A DNA stretch of 64,000 nt from NCBI GenBank assembly GCA_017465505.1, contig JAFTWB010000006.1, positions 62,001 to 126,000 of the forward strand, written 5' to 3'. This document shows, piece by piece, positions 13,963-22,414 of the stretch. The notes beneath the pieces were generated by a model that was given only the letters and a program-made list of their open reading frames with translations, was not told where the DNA came from and did no database searches. This DNA is from Clostridia bacterium (GTDB lineage Bacteria > Bacillota > Clostridia > Oscillospirales > Acutalibacteraceae). Within the stretch, counting starts at the first letter, position 1; each line of letters opens with the position of its first letter. Position numbers and translations under genes: made by a program.

Positions 13963-15441
13963 GTGCAACAGAGAAATATATATAAGGATATCTGCCAGCG
14001 TACAGGTGGAGATATCTATATCGGTGTAGTAGGACCTGTAAGGACAGGTAAATCCACTTTTACAAAGCGGTTTATGGATACTTTGGTGATTCCCAATATC
14101 GCAGACCAGTTTAAAAGAGAACGTGCTCAGGATGAACTGCCTCAGTCCGCAGGCGGCAGAACCATAATGACCACCGAACCCAAGTTTATTCCTGAGCAGG
14201 CGGCTGAAATCTCTCTGGCAGACAACGTAAACTTCAAAGTAAGGCTCATTGATTGTGTGGGCTATATTGTTGAAGAAGCTCTTGGTTATATGGAAGACGA
14301 AATCCCCAGAATGGTGAAAACTCCTTGGTTTGATACCGAAGTACCCTTTGATAAAGCCGCAGAATTTGGCACAAGAAAGGTGATTGAAGACCACAGCACC
14401 ATCGGACTTGTCATAACCACAGACGGCTCTATAACTGATATTGACCGTCAGGAGTATGTGGACGCTGAAAGAAGAGTTGTAGAAGAGCTTAAAGATTTAG
14501 GTAAGCCCTTTATAATTCTTCTCAATACCCTTGACCCTCACGAAAGCGACGCAATAAACCTTGCGTCAGCCTTATCTGCCCAGTATATGGTGCCGGTTAT
14601 TCCTACTTCTTGTGAAGAGCTGGACGAAAATGAGATTAAGAGGATTCTTGCTCAGATTCTTTTTGAGTTTCCCATCCGTGAAATCAAGGTGGATATCCCA
14701 TCCTGGGTGGTTTCCCTTGAACATAATCATCCCATAAAAACCTCGGTTTTCTCCTCTATAAAAGAGGTGGCAAAGACAGTAGAAAAAATCCGACAGGTGC
14801 AGGAAGTAACAGACGCACTTCTTGAAAACGAGTACATCTCTTCCACGAAGCTTGTATCGTTGGACCTTGGCAGGGGAGAGGCAAAGCTGAAAATAGAAAT
14901 CAGCTCAGGGCTTTTCTTCAAGGTGCTTTCAGAGCAGACAGGGCTCGACTTGCCCGATGAAAAGGCACTTCTGGCAAAATTCTCTCAGATGAGCGAAAAG
15001 CAGCAGAAGTATGAGCGGATTGCTAAAGCTTACGACGAGGTTATGGAGTCGGGCTACGGAATTGTTATGCCCACAATGGAAGAGCTCTCTCTTGAAGAGC
15101 CTAAAATCATCAAGCAAAGCGGTAAATACGGCGTTAAGCTCAAGGCAACTGCACCTTCTGTGCACCTTATGCGGATTGAAACAGGTGCTGAGGTAACACC
15201 CATAGTGGGAAGTGAGCAGCAGTCCGAAGAGCTTGTAAAGTATCTTCTTTCCGAATTTGAGGAAGACCCCGTGAAAATCTGGCAGTCGGATATTTTCGGC
15301 AAATCTGTTCATCAGCTTGTAAGCGAAGGCCTTAACAACAAGCTTTACCGTATGCCGCAGGACGCCAGAAAGAAGCTTTCCGAAACTGTGGAAAAAATCA
15401 TCAACGACGGCTGTAACGGTTTGATTTGTATAATTCTATAA
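13963..15441 (+). CDS. spoIVA: Stage IV sporulation protein A
   Basis: Product of 492 residues, the normal family length. It is an ATPase that polymerises on the forespore surface to form the base of the spore coat. The N-terminal domain has the Walker A motif GPVRTGKST (24-32), a GGRTIMTTEP switch segment and the DCVGY motif. The C-terminal region anchors the protein to the membrane and to coat partners. The start is GTG 13963, preceded by ACGGAGGT. It lies next to the SipL-like gene, its expected partner. Confidence 0.97.
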   Translation: MQQRNIYKDICQRTGGDIYIGVVGPVRTGKSTFTKRFMDTLVIPNIADQFKRERAQDELPQSAGGRTIMTTEPKFIPEQAAEISLADNVNFKVRLIDCVGYIVEEALGYMEDEIPRMVKTPWFDTEVPFDKAAEFGTRKVIEDHSTIGLVITTDGSITDIDRQEYVDAERRVVEELKDLGKPFIILLNTLDPHESDAINLASALSAQYMVPVIPTSCEELDENEIKRILAQILFEFPIREIKVDIPSWVVSLEHNHPIKTSVFSSIKEVAKTVEKIRQVQEVTDALLENEYISSTKLVSLDLGRGEAKLKIEISSGLFFKVLSEQTGLDLPDEKALLAKFSQMSEKQQKYERIAKAYDEVMESGYGIVMPTMEELSLEEPKIIKQSGKYGVKLKATAPSVHLMRIETGAEVTPIVGSEQQSEELVKYLLSEFEEDPVKIWQSDIFGKSVHQLVSEGLNNKLYRMPQDARKKLSETVEKIINDGCNGLICIIL

Positions 15442-15448
15442 AAGCACT

Positions 15449-15484
15449 AAAACTCTTCTCGCTTAACCGAGGAGAGTTTTTTTA
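15449..15484 (+). terminator. Terminator after spoIVA
   Basis: AAAACTCTTCTCG (15449-15461) and CGAGGAGAGTTTT (15468-15480) form a long stem with one G-T pair and a 6-base loop, followed by a T-run to 15483. Confidence 0.9.
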
Positions 15485-15544
15485 CCTTAATTTGCGACAA
15501 ATTAAAACAAAATTCATATTTTAAAAACAATTTCGTAAATACTA

Positions 15545-15573
15545 TTGAAAATTTTTCACAAAGAATATATAAT
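15545..15573 (+). promoter_or_regulatory. Promoter of the decarboxylase subunits
   Basis: TTGAAA (15545-15550) and TATAAT (15568-15573) are separated by 17 bases, 32 bases before the gamma-subunit start codon. Confidence 0.8.
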
Positions 15574-15604
15574 GTATAGGTAAAATTATATTATGGAGGT
15601 TACT

Positions 15605-16027
15605 ATGTTTCTTTCCGCTTTGGCAAAAACAACGGAAACCACAGAGAACATCTGGGGCTTGTCCCTTAACGTTCTTATAACAGGTATTGTGGTTGTTTTT
15701 GCGGTACTTCTATTGCTTATTCTTCTCATTAAGCTTTATTCAACTATCGTTTATAAAGCTCAGAACCGTACACCCAAAGCTCCCAAAGGCGGCTCGGATA
15801 ACGTTTCTCAGGCTACTGTTATTCAGAATAACGGTGCTCTGGCAGTTACTCAGCCTCAGGGGCTTACAGATGAGCTTATCGCAGTTATTACTGCTGCCGC
15901 AGTTGCCTGTATGGGTAACTCAAACATCCGTGTTACAGGTATCCGCAAGAGAACAAGTAGAAGCGAATGGTCTGACGTAGCCCTTAAAGAGAATGTTCAG
16001 CCCTTCAGAATGGGGGATTGGAAATGA
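15605..16027 (+). CDS. Na+-translocating decarboxylase gamma subunit (OadG family)
   Basis: Product of 140 residues from ATG 15605, preceded by ATGGAGGTT. A short extracellular N-terminus is followed by one membrane segment (about 20-45). The cytoplasmic tail ends in an OadG-type region with DELIAVITAAAVACM and a basic segment. The gamma subunit holds the membrane decarboxylase complex together and binds the alpha subunit. Its stop overlaps the beta-subunit start (ATGA), so translation is coupled. The carboxyltransferase (alpha) and biotin carrier genes are not in this window, so the substrate (oxaloacetate, methylmalonyl-CoA or glutaconyl-CoA) cannot be told. Confidence 0.85.
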   Translation: MFLSALAKTTETTENIWGLSLNVLITGIVVVFAVLLLLILLIKLYSTIVYKAQNRTPKAPKGGSDNVSQATVIQNNGALAVTQPQGLTDELIAVITAAAVACMGNSNIRVTGIRKRTSRSEWSDVALKENVQPFRMGDWK

Positions 16028-17295
16028 ATATTTTACAAGGCTTTTTAGATTCCATTGTTTATCTTTTCAACACCTCAGGTCTTGCAACCCTTACTTGGGA
16101 AAACTACGTTATGGTAGGCATTGCTTGTGTTCTTCTTTTCTTAGCTATTAAGAAACAGTACGAGCCTTTGCTTCTTCTGCCTATCGCTTTCGGTATGCTT
16201 CTGGTTAACCTTTTCCCCGGTATTATGGGTGCACCTTCTACCGAAATGATTCCCTTGACCGAGTATCTCGCAACGCACCCCGATGTTACAGAGGCCACTA
16301 TAGGTTATCCCATTACAACCTTAGAAGGTATTCAGTACGTGAATTACCCTCATAACGGCGGTCTTTTCTACTACCTTTATCAGGGCGTTAAGCTGGGTAT
16401 TTATCCTCCTCTTATCTTCCTTGGTATCGGTGCTATGACCGACTTCGGTCCCCTTATCTCTAATCCCAAGAGCTTTATTCTCGGTGCAGCAGCTCAGGTT
16501 GGTATCTTCATTACATTTATCGGTGCTATTGGTCTTAATGCAATTTTCCCCGGTATGTTTACCCCCGAGCAGGCAGGTGCTATCGGTATTATCGGTGGTG
16601 CCGACGGTCCTACAGCTATCTATGTTGCTACGAAGCTCGCTCCCGAGCTTTTAGGTCCAATTGCTGTTGCGGCTTACTCCTATATGGCTCTTGTTCCCAT
16701 TATTCAGCCTCCTATTATGAAGGCTCTCACAACAAAGAAAGAGCGTTCTGTAGTGATGGAGGTAACTCGTCCTGTTTCTAAGCTGGAGAAGATTTTATTC
16801 CCCATTATCGTAACAATTGTTATTGCTCTTATCCTGCCTGATGCAGCTCCCCTTGTAGGTATGCTTATGCTTGGTAACCTCTTCAAGGAAAGCGGAGTTG
16901 TTGACAGAATCTTCAAGACTGCTCAGAATGAGCTTATGAATATTGTTACAATCTTCCTCGGTGTTACTGTTGGTGCTACCGCTACCGGTCAGAACTTCTT
17001 AAAGCCCCAGACTCTCGGCATTATTGCTCTCGGTCTCTTAGCATTCTGCATGGGTACTGCTTGCGGTGTTCTCTTCGGTAAGATTATGTATGTTGTTACC
17101 AAGGGTAAGGTTAACCCCCTTATCGGTTCTGCAGGTGTATCTGCTGTTCCTATGGCAGCTCGTGTTGCCAACAAGGTTGGTCAGCAGGAAAACCCCTCCA
17201 ACTTCCTTCTTATGCACGCTATGGGTCCCAACGTTGCAGGTGTTATCGGTTCTGCCGTTGCAGCAGGCGTACTTCTCAGTATTCTCGGCTCATAA
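16024..17295 (+). CDS. Na+-translocating decarboxylase beta subunit (OadB/MmdB)
   Basis: Product of 423 residues from ATG 16024. It is a polytopic membrane protein that decarboxylates carboxybiotin and exports Na+. Family signatures are present: GIIGGADGPTAIYVATKLAP near residues 185-205, a second conserved block VPIIQPPI, and NFLLMHAMGPNVAGVIGSA near the C-terminus. It is usually paired with gamma, as here. It lets the cell conserve the free energy of decarboxylation as a sodium gradient during fermentation. Codon use is highly biased (many CTT, GGT and GTT), as in strongly expressed genes. Confidence 0.96.
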   Translation: MNILQGFLDSIVYLFNTSGLATLTWENYVMVGIACVLLFLAIKKQYEPLLLLPIAFGMLLVNLFPGIMGAPSTEMIPLTEYLATHPDVTEATIGYPITTLEGIQYVNYPHNGGLFYYLYQGVKLGIYPPLIFLGIGAMTDFGPLISNPKSFILGAAAQVGIFITFIGAIGLNAIFPGMFTPEQAGAIGIIGGADGPTAIYVATKLAPELLGPIAVAAYSYMALVPIIQPPIMKALTTKKERSVVMEVTRPVSKLEKILFPIIVTIVIALILPDAAPLVGMLMLGNLFKESGVVDRIFKTAQNELMNIVTIFLGVTVGATATGQNFLKPQTLGIIALGLLAFCMGTACGVLFGKIMYVVTKGKVNPLIGSAGVSAVPMAARVANKVGQQENPSNFLLMHAMGPNVAGVIGSAVAAGVLLSILGS

Positions 17296-17348
17296 GCCTT
17301 TTTAACGCTTAAAACCTATTAAAATTTAAAGCTAAAGGAGATGGTAAA

Positions 17349-18038
17349 GTGAGAGATATTACTATCAACGATATTCTCAAAATGCTTTTGGCACACATAA
17401 AGCTTATTATCATTCTTACTGTTGTGTTGGCTCTCGGCGGTTATATTTATGCCGATAACTTTATTCAGAAGAGCTATTCCGCCAGTACAATGATCAGTAT
17501 TCTTGTTACTCCCACAACAACAGTAGTTGACCCCGATGCAGTAGAAGACGGCAGGATTTCCTACAACTCCATCAGCTCATCTGAAAGCCTTGCTAACAAC
17601 ATCACAACACTTTTTACTTACGCAAGCGAAATTGATGAGATTTGTCCTCCCGGATATTACTTCTCTGTTTCACCCGTTAACGAGTCAAACTATATGCGTA
17701 TCACCGTAAGCGGTGCTGACGGACAGGTTTGTGCCGATACCGCCAACGCTATCAGAAGTGCTGCTCCCGAGGTTGTTGCCAAGTATTATAAGGGTGGCGA
17801 GGCAGTTCCTTTCAGTAATCCTGCCACAGCTCCTTACACTCATTCATCTCCTAACGCAAGCCGCTATGCAATGTTCGGCGGTATCGCAGGTCTTATAATT
17901 TCAATCCTCATCGCCATTATTCTTGAGGTTATTGATACAACAATCAAAGCAAGCGATGACCTTTATAAGATTTACGAAATCCCCGTATTTGCTGAAATCG
18001 TTGACTTTGATTCGGAAGGCGGTGCAAAGAAACGATGA
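17349..18038 (+). CDS. Capsular polysaccharide chain-length regulator, CpsC/Wzz type
   Basis: Product of 229 residues with two membrane segments (about 15-32 and 175-196) flanking an extracellular Wzz domain that starts around residue 35. Such proteins control polysaccharide chain length and activate the partner tyrosine kinase. The start is GTG 17349, preceded by AAAGGAGAT. The kinase gene overlaps its last 4 bases (ATGA). No flippase, polymerase or glycosyltransferase genes follow. Confidence 0.88.
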   Translation: MRDITINDILKMLLAHIKLIIILTVVLALGGYIYADNFIQKSYSASTMISILVTPTTTVVDPDAVEDGRISYNSISSSESLANNITTLFTYASEIDEICPPGYYFSVSPVNESNYMRITVSGADGQVCADTANAIRSAAPEVVAKYYKGGEAVPFSNPATAPYTHSSPNASRYAMFGGIAGLIISILIAIILEVIDTTIKASDDLYKIYEIPVFAEIVDFDSEGGAKKR

Positions 18039-18754
18039 AAAAGTTCGGTGCTAAAAACAAGAAAATCAACTACGTTGACAAATCCAAAAACGTAATCAAT
18101 AACGACAGTAAGTTCGCTATTGTTGAGGGCTATAAAATTGCCCGTACAAACCTTGTTTTCTCTCTTTCTGCCGCTGAAAGCAACATTGCCGTTGTAACAA
18201 GCTGGTCAAAGGGTGAAGGTAAGTCTACCGCTACATCCAACTTAGCTATTTCTTTCTCAAAGATGGGCAAAAAGGTTCTTCTCATTGACTGCGACCTTCG
18301 CCGTCCCAATGTTCACAATCTTTTAAAGCTTGACAACTCCGTCGGCCTTTCTGAAGTTGTGGGCAGATTCAAAACCTTTAACGAGGCATTGCACAGGGAT
18401 GTTCTCCCTTGTCTTGATGTTCTTACTTCAGGCTCAATTCCTCCCAACCCCTCTGAGCTTCTTGCTTCCGCAAGCTTTGATAATCTTATCAACACAATCC
18501 GTAACGAATATGAATATATTATTATTGACTCACCTCCTATTGGTGTAGTTACCGATACACTTCTTCTTAAGGATTATATCGGCGGTTATGTGGTTGTTGT
18601 CAGAGAAAAGGTTACCACTCACGGTGACATTGAAAAGACTATCCAGAGCATTAAGCTTGCAGACAGCAAAATCCTGGGTTTTCTCAAGGTTGGTTGCACT
18701 GTTCACGAGAAAAAGCACTATAAAGGCTACTACGGATATTATAAATATTATTAA
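18035..18754 (+). CDS. Bacterial tyrosine kinase, CpsD/CapB type
   Basis: Product of 239 residues, a cytoplasmic BY-kinase that autophosphorylates on a C-terminal tyrosine cluster. The Walker A motif SWSKGEGKSTATSN (near 55-68) is followed by Walker A' LLIDCDLRRPNVH and Walker B IIIDSPPIG. The last residues, HYKGYYGYYKYY, hold six tyrosines. The usual SxxPGEGKS has Lys in place of Pro here. It works with the preceding CpsC protein. The opposing CpsB-type phosphatase is not adjacent. Confidence 0.93.
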   Translation: MKKFGAKNKKINYVDKSKNVINNDSKFAIVEGYKIARTNLVFSLSAAESNIAVVTSWSKGEGKSTATSNLAISFSKMGKKVLLIDCDLRRPNVHNLLKLDNSVGLSEVVGRFKTFNEALHRDVLPCLDVLTSGSIPPNPSELLASASFDNLINTIRNEYEYIIIDSPPIGVVTDTLLLKDYIGGYVVVVREKVTTHGDIEKTIQSIKLADSKILGFLKVGCTVHEKKHYKGYYGYYKYY

Positions 18755-18761
18755 CTTTTCA

Positions 18762-18791
18762 CAACCCGCTGATTTCGGCGGGTTGTTTTTT
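18762..18791 (+). terminator. Terminator after the CpsCD genes
   Basis: CAACCCGC (18762-18769) pairs perfectly with GCGGGTTG (18778-18785) across an 8-base loop and is followed by six T. Confidence 0.92.
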
Positions 18792-18811
18792 AAGAAAAAT
18801 TGCAGGATTAG

Positions 18812-18840
18812 TTGACAAAACTTGCAAAATTGTGTAATAT
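18812..18840 (+). promoter_or_regulatory. Promoter of the aspartate aminotransferase gene
   Basis: TTGACA (18812-18817) and TAATAT (18835-18840) are 17 bases apart, about 52 bases before the start codon. Confidence 0.8.
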
Positions 18841-18892
18841 ATTAAAGTAATTGTATTTAAAATGAATTATTGACTATGGAGAGTGAGCAATA

Positions 18893-20176
18893 ATGTATTA
18901 TTCAGAGTATTCCAGAGAGCAGCTCCTGGCAGAGCAGGAAAGTCTTAAGGCTGCCTATAAGAAGTTCCTTGATATGGGCCTTCGTCTTGATATGTCCCGC
19001 GGTAAGCCTTGTGCTGAGCAGCTTGACATTTCTGTTCATATGCTTGATATTGTAAACAGCGAACACGACTGCAAGTCAAAAACAGGTCTTGATTGTCGTA
19101 ACTACGGTCTTCTCGAGGGTCTTCCTTCCTGTAGAGAGCTTTTTGCAAAGCTTATGCAGGTTAAGCCGGAGGAGGTCATGATTGGCGGTAACTCCAGCCT
19201 TAATATGATGTTTGATACTATTGCTACCTTTATGTATACTCCTGTCTGTGAGGGTGCAAAACCTTGGCTTTTTGAGGAAAAGAGAAAATTCTTGTGTCCT
19301 GTGCCCGGTTATGACAGACATTTCGGCATTACAGAGTACTTCGGCTTTGAAATGATTACTGTTCCTATGACAGAGTCAGGCCCAGATATGGATGTTGTAG
19401 AGTCTTTGGTTGAAAATGACGATACAATCAAGGGTATCTGGTGTGTGCCTAAGTATTCTAACCCTCAGGGCTATACCTACAGCGACGAAACTGTTAAGCG
19501 TTTTGCTGCCTTAAAGCCCAAGGCAAAGGACTTCAGAATTATCTGGGATGACGCTTACTGTATCCACGACATTGCTGATGAGGGTGATACTCTCTTAAGC
19601 CTTATGGATGAATGCCGCAAAACAGGCAATACAGAGCTTCCCATTATTTTCTGCTCCACCTCTAAAATCACTTTCCCGGGTTCAGGTGTTGCCGCAATGG
19701 CAGCAGGCGAGAAGACAATGGAAGTTATCCACCGCCGTTACCAGAGCCAGACTATCGGATATGATAAAATCAATATGCTCCGCCATATGCTTTTCTTCAA
19801 AGACCTTGACGGCGTTAAGGCTCATATGCTCAAGCACAAGGCTATTCTTAAGCCTCGTTTTGATATGGTTCTCAGAAAGCTGGACGCAAAGCTTGCAGAT
19901 AAAGGCTTTGCAAAGTGGTGCAAGCCAAATGGCGGTTACTTTGTAAGCATTGACGTTATGGAGAATACTGCTTCCAAGGTTGTAAGAATGTGCAAAAATG
20001 CTGGTCTGGTTCTTACTTCAGCAGGTGCAACCTATCCTTACGGTAAAGACCCCAAGGATTCTAACATCCGTATTGCTCCTACATTCCCGCCTGCAAGTGA
20101 GCTTGAGATTGCAATGGATGTGTTCTGTGTATGTGCACGACTCTGTGCAGTTGAGGAGCTTTTAGCTAAGGCTTAA
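18893..20176 (+). CDS. Aspartate aminotransferase, type Ic (PLP-dependent)
   Basis: Product of 427 residues of the fold-type I Asp_aminotransf (PF12897) family. These enzymes transfer the amino group between aspartate and 2-oxoglutarate. Conserved features include SRGKPCAEQLDIS near residue 35, the Asn-binding IGGNSSLNMMF, VPKYSNPQGYTYS and the PLP-lysine segment STSKITFPGSG (Lys near 254). The C-terminal small domain ends at EELLAKA. The gene is monocistronic, with its own promoter at 18812 and a possible terminator at 20256. The start is ATG 18893, after a GGAGAG site. Confidence 0.92.
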   Translation: MYYSEYSREQLLAEQESLKAAYKKFLDMGLRLDMSRGKPCAEQLDISVHMLDIVNSEHDCKSKTGLDCRNYGLLEGLPSCRELFAKLMQVKPEEVMIGGNSSLNMMFDTIATFMYTPVCEGAKPWLFEEKRKFLCPVPGYDRHFGITEYFGFEMITVPMTESGPDMDVVESLVENDDTIKGIWCVPKYSNPQGYTYSDETVKRFAALKPKAKDFRIIWDDAYCIHDIADEGDTLLSLMDECRKTGNTELPIIFCSTSKITFPGSGVAAMAAGEKTMEVIHRRYQSQTIGYDKINMLRHMLFFKDLDGVKAHMLKHKAILKPRFDMVLRKLDAKLADKGFAKWCKPNGGYFVSIDVMENTASKVVRMCKNAGLVLTSAGATYPYGKDPKDSNIRIAPTFPPASELEIAMDVFCVCARLCAVEELLAKA

Positions 20177-20228
20177 GATGTTTTTTTCTGAAAATTGGCT
20201 GAAAAACCCCTTAAATTCTATCTTTTAA

Positions 20229-20257
20229 TTGACTTTTTATTAAAATAAACTTATAAT
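20229..20257 (+). promoter_or_regulatory. Promoter of secD
   Basis: TTGACT (20229-20234) and TATAAT (20252-20257) are separated by 17 bases. The -10 box touches the left arm of the hairpin at 20256-20290, so the transcript would start inside that hairpin. Confidence 0.7.
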
Positions 20258-20297
20258 AACTCTGTTATGTTCTGTATATAACAGAGTTATTTTTTTG
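20256..20297 (+). terminator. Terminator hairpin overlapping the secD promoter
   Basis: ATAACTCTGTTAT (20256-20268) and ATAACAGAGTTAT (20278-20290) are perfect 13-bp arms around a 9-base loop, followed by seven T. It would stop transcripts from the aminotransferase gene. RNA starting at the secD promoter would begin within the left arm and so could escape it. Confidence 0.8.
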
Positions 20298-20314
20298 TAC
20301 GGAGGTACAATTCT

Positions 20315-21736
20315 ATGAAAAGGATTGCAAAACCTGTGTCCTTTATCATCGCATTCCTTATACTTGCTTTTTCATTTGTGTCCCTTTTTGGTATAAGCTA
20401 CTATGTAGGTGACAATAAGCATACAGTAATCAAAGGCTTCGGTGATATTGACTGGGGTATTGACACCACAGGTGCTACAAAGCTTGTTTTAAAAAGTGCA
20501 ACTGATGACGAAATGAGTGCCGATAGCCTTAAGGCAAACACCAGGGTTATCAAAAACAGACTCGCTTATTTCGGTCTTAACGATTACGAGGTTTATTTTG
20601 TAGATGATACTGACGAAATCGTGGTTGTTGTCCCCAGAACCATCGATTGCGACTATTCCTCAAAGGGCTTCGTTAAGCTTATTGCAGGCAAGGGTTATGT
20701 AACCGTTCGACCTTCTGATGATTACACCCAAATGGTTATTGACGAATCTAACGCAGGTGCATTTGTTACTCCCGCAGGTGATACTTCCAAGTCAGTTCTT
20801 CTGGATAGTGAAACAATCGCCAATGCCTCATACTTTAGCTATAAGCCCGAGGGTGAGGATAAATACTATTATCTTAACATAGCTTTTGATGAGCAGGGAA
20901 CAGACGCTCTTTACACAATGACCAACTCTATGACAGGTAAATACTATAACCAGATTATCTCGGTTTGGCTTGACGACCTTATGCTTGCAAATCCCACAGT
21001 TTCCGAGGAGATTTCCGACGGTCAGCTTGCAGTATCCGGGTATTCCATGACAGAAAGCAAAGCAAAGCTTTACTCTGCCATTATTTCTGCAGGTGTCCTT
21101 CCTTACGATATGAAAATTGACTCTGTTCAGTTTGTAGATCCAGTGGCAGGTTATATGGTTTCTGATATCTTCCTTATTGTAGGTATAGCTGCAACCTTGC
21201 TTATTACCATACTTATGATTTTACGCTACCGTGTATTTGGCGGTATTGCCCTTGTGTCCATTATCGGTCAGGTTGCTGTTCTTGTAGCAATAATCTCAGG
21301 CTTCTGTATTCCCGGAAGAACCTTCCTTATGGATATTTCAGGTGCTTGTGCTTTGGCACTTTGCGTTGTTCTTTCTGTAATTTCCGTTTCATTTATTGCT
21401 CATACTCTTAAGGAAAATCTCGAATCGGGAATGGCTCTCAGAAGTGCCGCTGAGGCAGCTATCAAGCACAGCCGCAAGAACATTTTCGACATCAATATTG
21501 TGCTTATTATCGTAGCACTGATGGGTATGCTTATGTTTGGCTCAGTAGGTCTGACTACTGCAATATTTGGCGGAATGGCTGTGAGCAGTATATATAACTT
21601 CTGCTTCGTTCTGTTCTTTGGTGCAGTTGTAAACTTCTTTACCGGCTATCTTTTCCCTGAACTTATGCTCAGAAGCCTTGTGAATTTCAAGGTGTTCAGC
21701 AAGCCCTCGTGGTACGGAGGTAAGAACAATGACTAA
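20315..21736 (+). CDS. secD: Divergent protein translocase subunit SecD
   Basis: Product of 473 residues with one N-terminal membrane segment, a large external domain and five C-terminal segments (from about 285). SecD helps the Sec channel release exported proteins using the proton gradient. Recognisable SecD parts are the domain start GIDTTGATKLVL, the P1 segment TRVIKNRLAYFGLNDYEV and the SAIISAGVLPYDMKI stretch before the membrane domain. The normally invariant LDLxGG and membrane motif GmxVDANVxI are replaced (the latter region reads CVVLSVISVSFIAHTLKENL), so the proton-relay Asp is missing. It overlaps the SecF-like gene by 8 bases. Confidence 0.85.
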   Translation: MKRIAKPVSFIIAFLILAFSFVSLFGISYYVGDNKHTVIKGFGDIDWGIDTTGATKLVLKSATDDEMSADSLKANTRVIKNRLAYFGLNDYEVYFVDDTDEIVVVVPRTIDCDYSSKGFVKLIAGKGYVTVRPSDDYTQMVIDESNAGAFVTPAGDTSKSVLLDSETIANASYFSYKPEGEDKYYYLNIAFDEQGTDALYTMTNSMTGKYYNQIISVWLDDLMLANPTVSEEISDGQLAVSGYSMTESKAKLYSAIISAGVLPYDMKIDSVQFVDPVAGYMVSDIFLIVGIAATLLITILMILRYRVFGGIALVSIIGQVAVLVAIISGFCIPGRTFLMDISGACALALCVVLSVISVSFIAHTLKENLESGMALRSAAEAAIKHSRKNIFDINIVLIIVALMGMLMFGSVGLTTAIFGGMAVSSIYNFCFVLFFGAVVNFFTGYLFPELMLRSLVNFKVFSKPSWYGGKNND

Positions 21737-22358
21737 ATCTTTTGACTTTGCCAAGCTTTTCAAGCTTGTTGCGTTAGCTGCCGTTGCAATTGTTTTTATC
21801 GGTACATTGCTTCTTTTTATCCTTGGCGGCGATACCTTTATTTCATTCCGTGACGGAAATCTCGGCTTTGTGTTTTACCTTAAAGCCGCTATTACTGTTG
21901 TTCTTGCCTGTGCTCTCATTACCCTTTACTTCGGGGTGAGATTTCGCAAAAAACAGGGCTTTAAAGCAGGTCTTATTGCTTCTCTTTCAGCCTGTGTTTC
22001 GGCTTTAACATCTTTCTTTATCTGTGTTATTTTCAGAGCTCCATTATGCGGCTATGTTTTCTCTGTGATTTTGCTTGCAATCTGCATTTCACTTATGTGC
22101 TCTGTGGTTCACTTTGATTTTCTGAATAAATCAAGCAAAAAGAAAAGCAAGTCAGAAGAGAAAAGCCCCTCTGCAAAGGGATTCAGAAGACTTTTTGTTT
22201 TCCTTTTTGTAATTCTTGTGATTCTTTTTGTGGCTTTTGTTGCGGCTCTTATTCTTGACGCAAATCTGCTTACATTCTATGCTTTCCCTGCTTGCGTAAC
22301 TGTAATTTTCTCTTCGATTTTTACTTTCTGTGCTTGCGGTAAGCTTTTTGAAAAATAA
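21729..22358 (+). CDS. Shortened SecF-like membrane protein
   Basis: Product of 209 residues, against about 300 for SecF. It starts TKSFDFAKLFKLVAL, like the FDF-type SecF N-terminus. Five to six membrane segments follow, with a short external loop where SecF normally has its P4 domain. A charged internal stretch (about 135-155, KSSKKKSKSEEKSPSAKG) precedes the last two segments. Position and overlap with secD support assignment as its partner. The sequence alone would be hard to place. A SecDF partner that has lost its external domain is the simplest reading. Confidence 0.6.
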   Translation: MTKSFDFAKLFKLVALAAVAIVFIGTLLLFILGGDTFISFRDGNLGFVFYLKAAITVVLACALITLYFGVRFRKKQGFKAGLIASLSACVSALTSFFICVIFRAPLCGYVFSVILLAICISLMCSVVHFDFLNKSSKKKSKSEEKSPSAKGFRRLFVFLFVILVILFVAFVAALILDANLLTFYAFPACVTVIFSSIFTFCACGKLFEK

Positions 22359-22370
22359 TTTCAGACGATT

Positions 22371-22397
22371 TCGGGCGGCAAAACCGCCCGATTTCTT
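22371..22397 (+). terminator. Terminator after the SecDF-like pair
   Basis: TCGGGCGG (22371-22378) and CCGCCCGA (22384-22391) form a perfect GC-rich stem with a CAAAA loop, followed by TTTCTT. Confidence 0.8.
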
Positions 22398-22414
22398 GAT
22401 TTGAGGTGACTTGT

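Noticed and set aside
15593-15604. GTG/ATG upstream start for the gamma subunit at 15593
   Set aside because: The upstream ATG overlaps the ATGGAGGTT ribosome binding site that serves ATG 15605.
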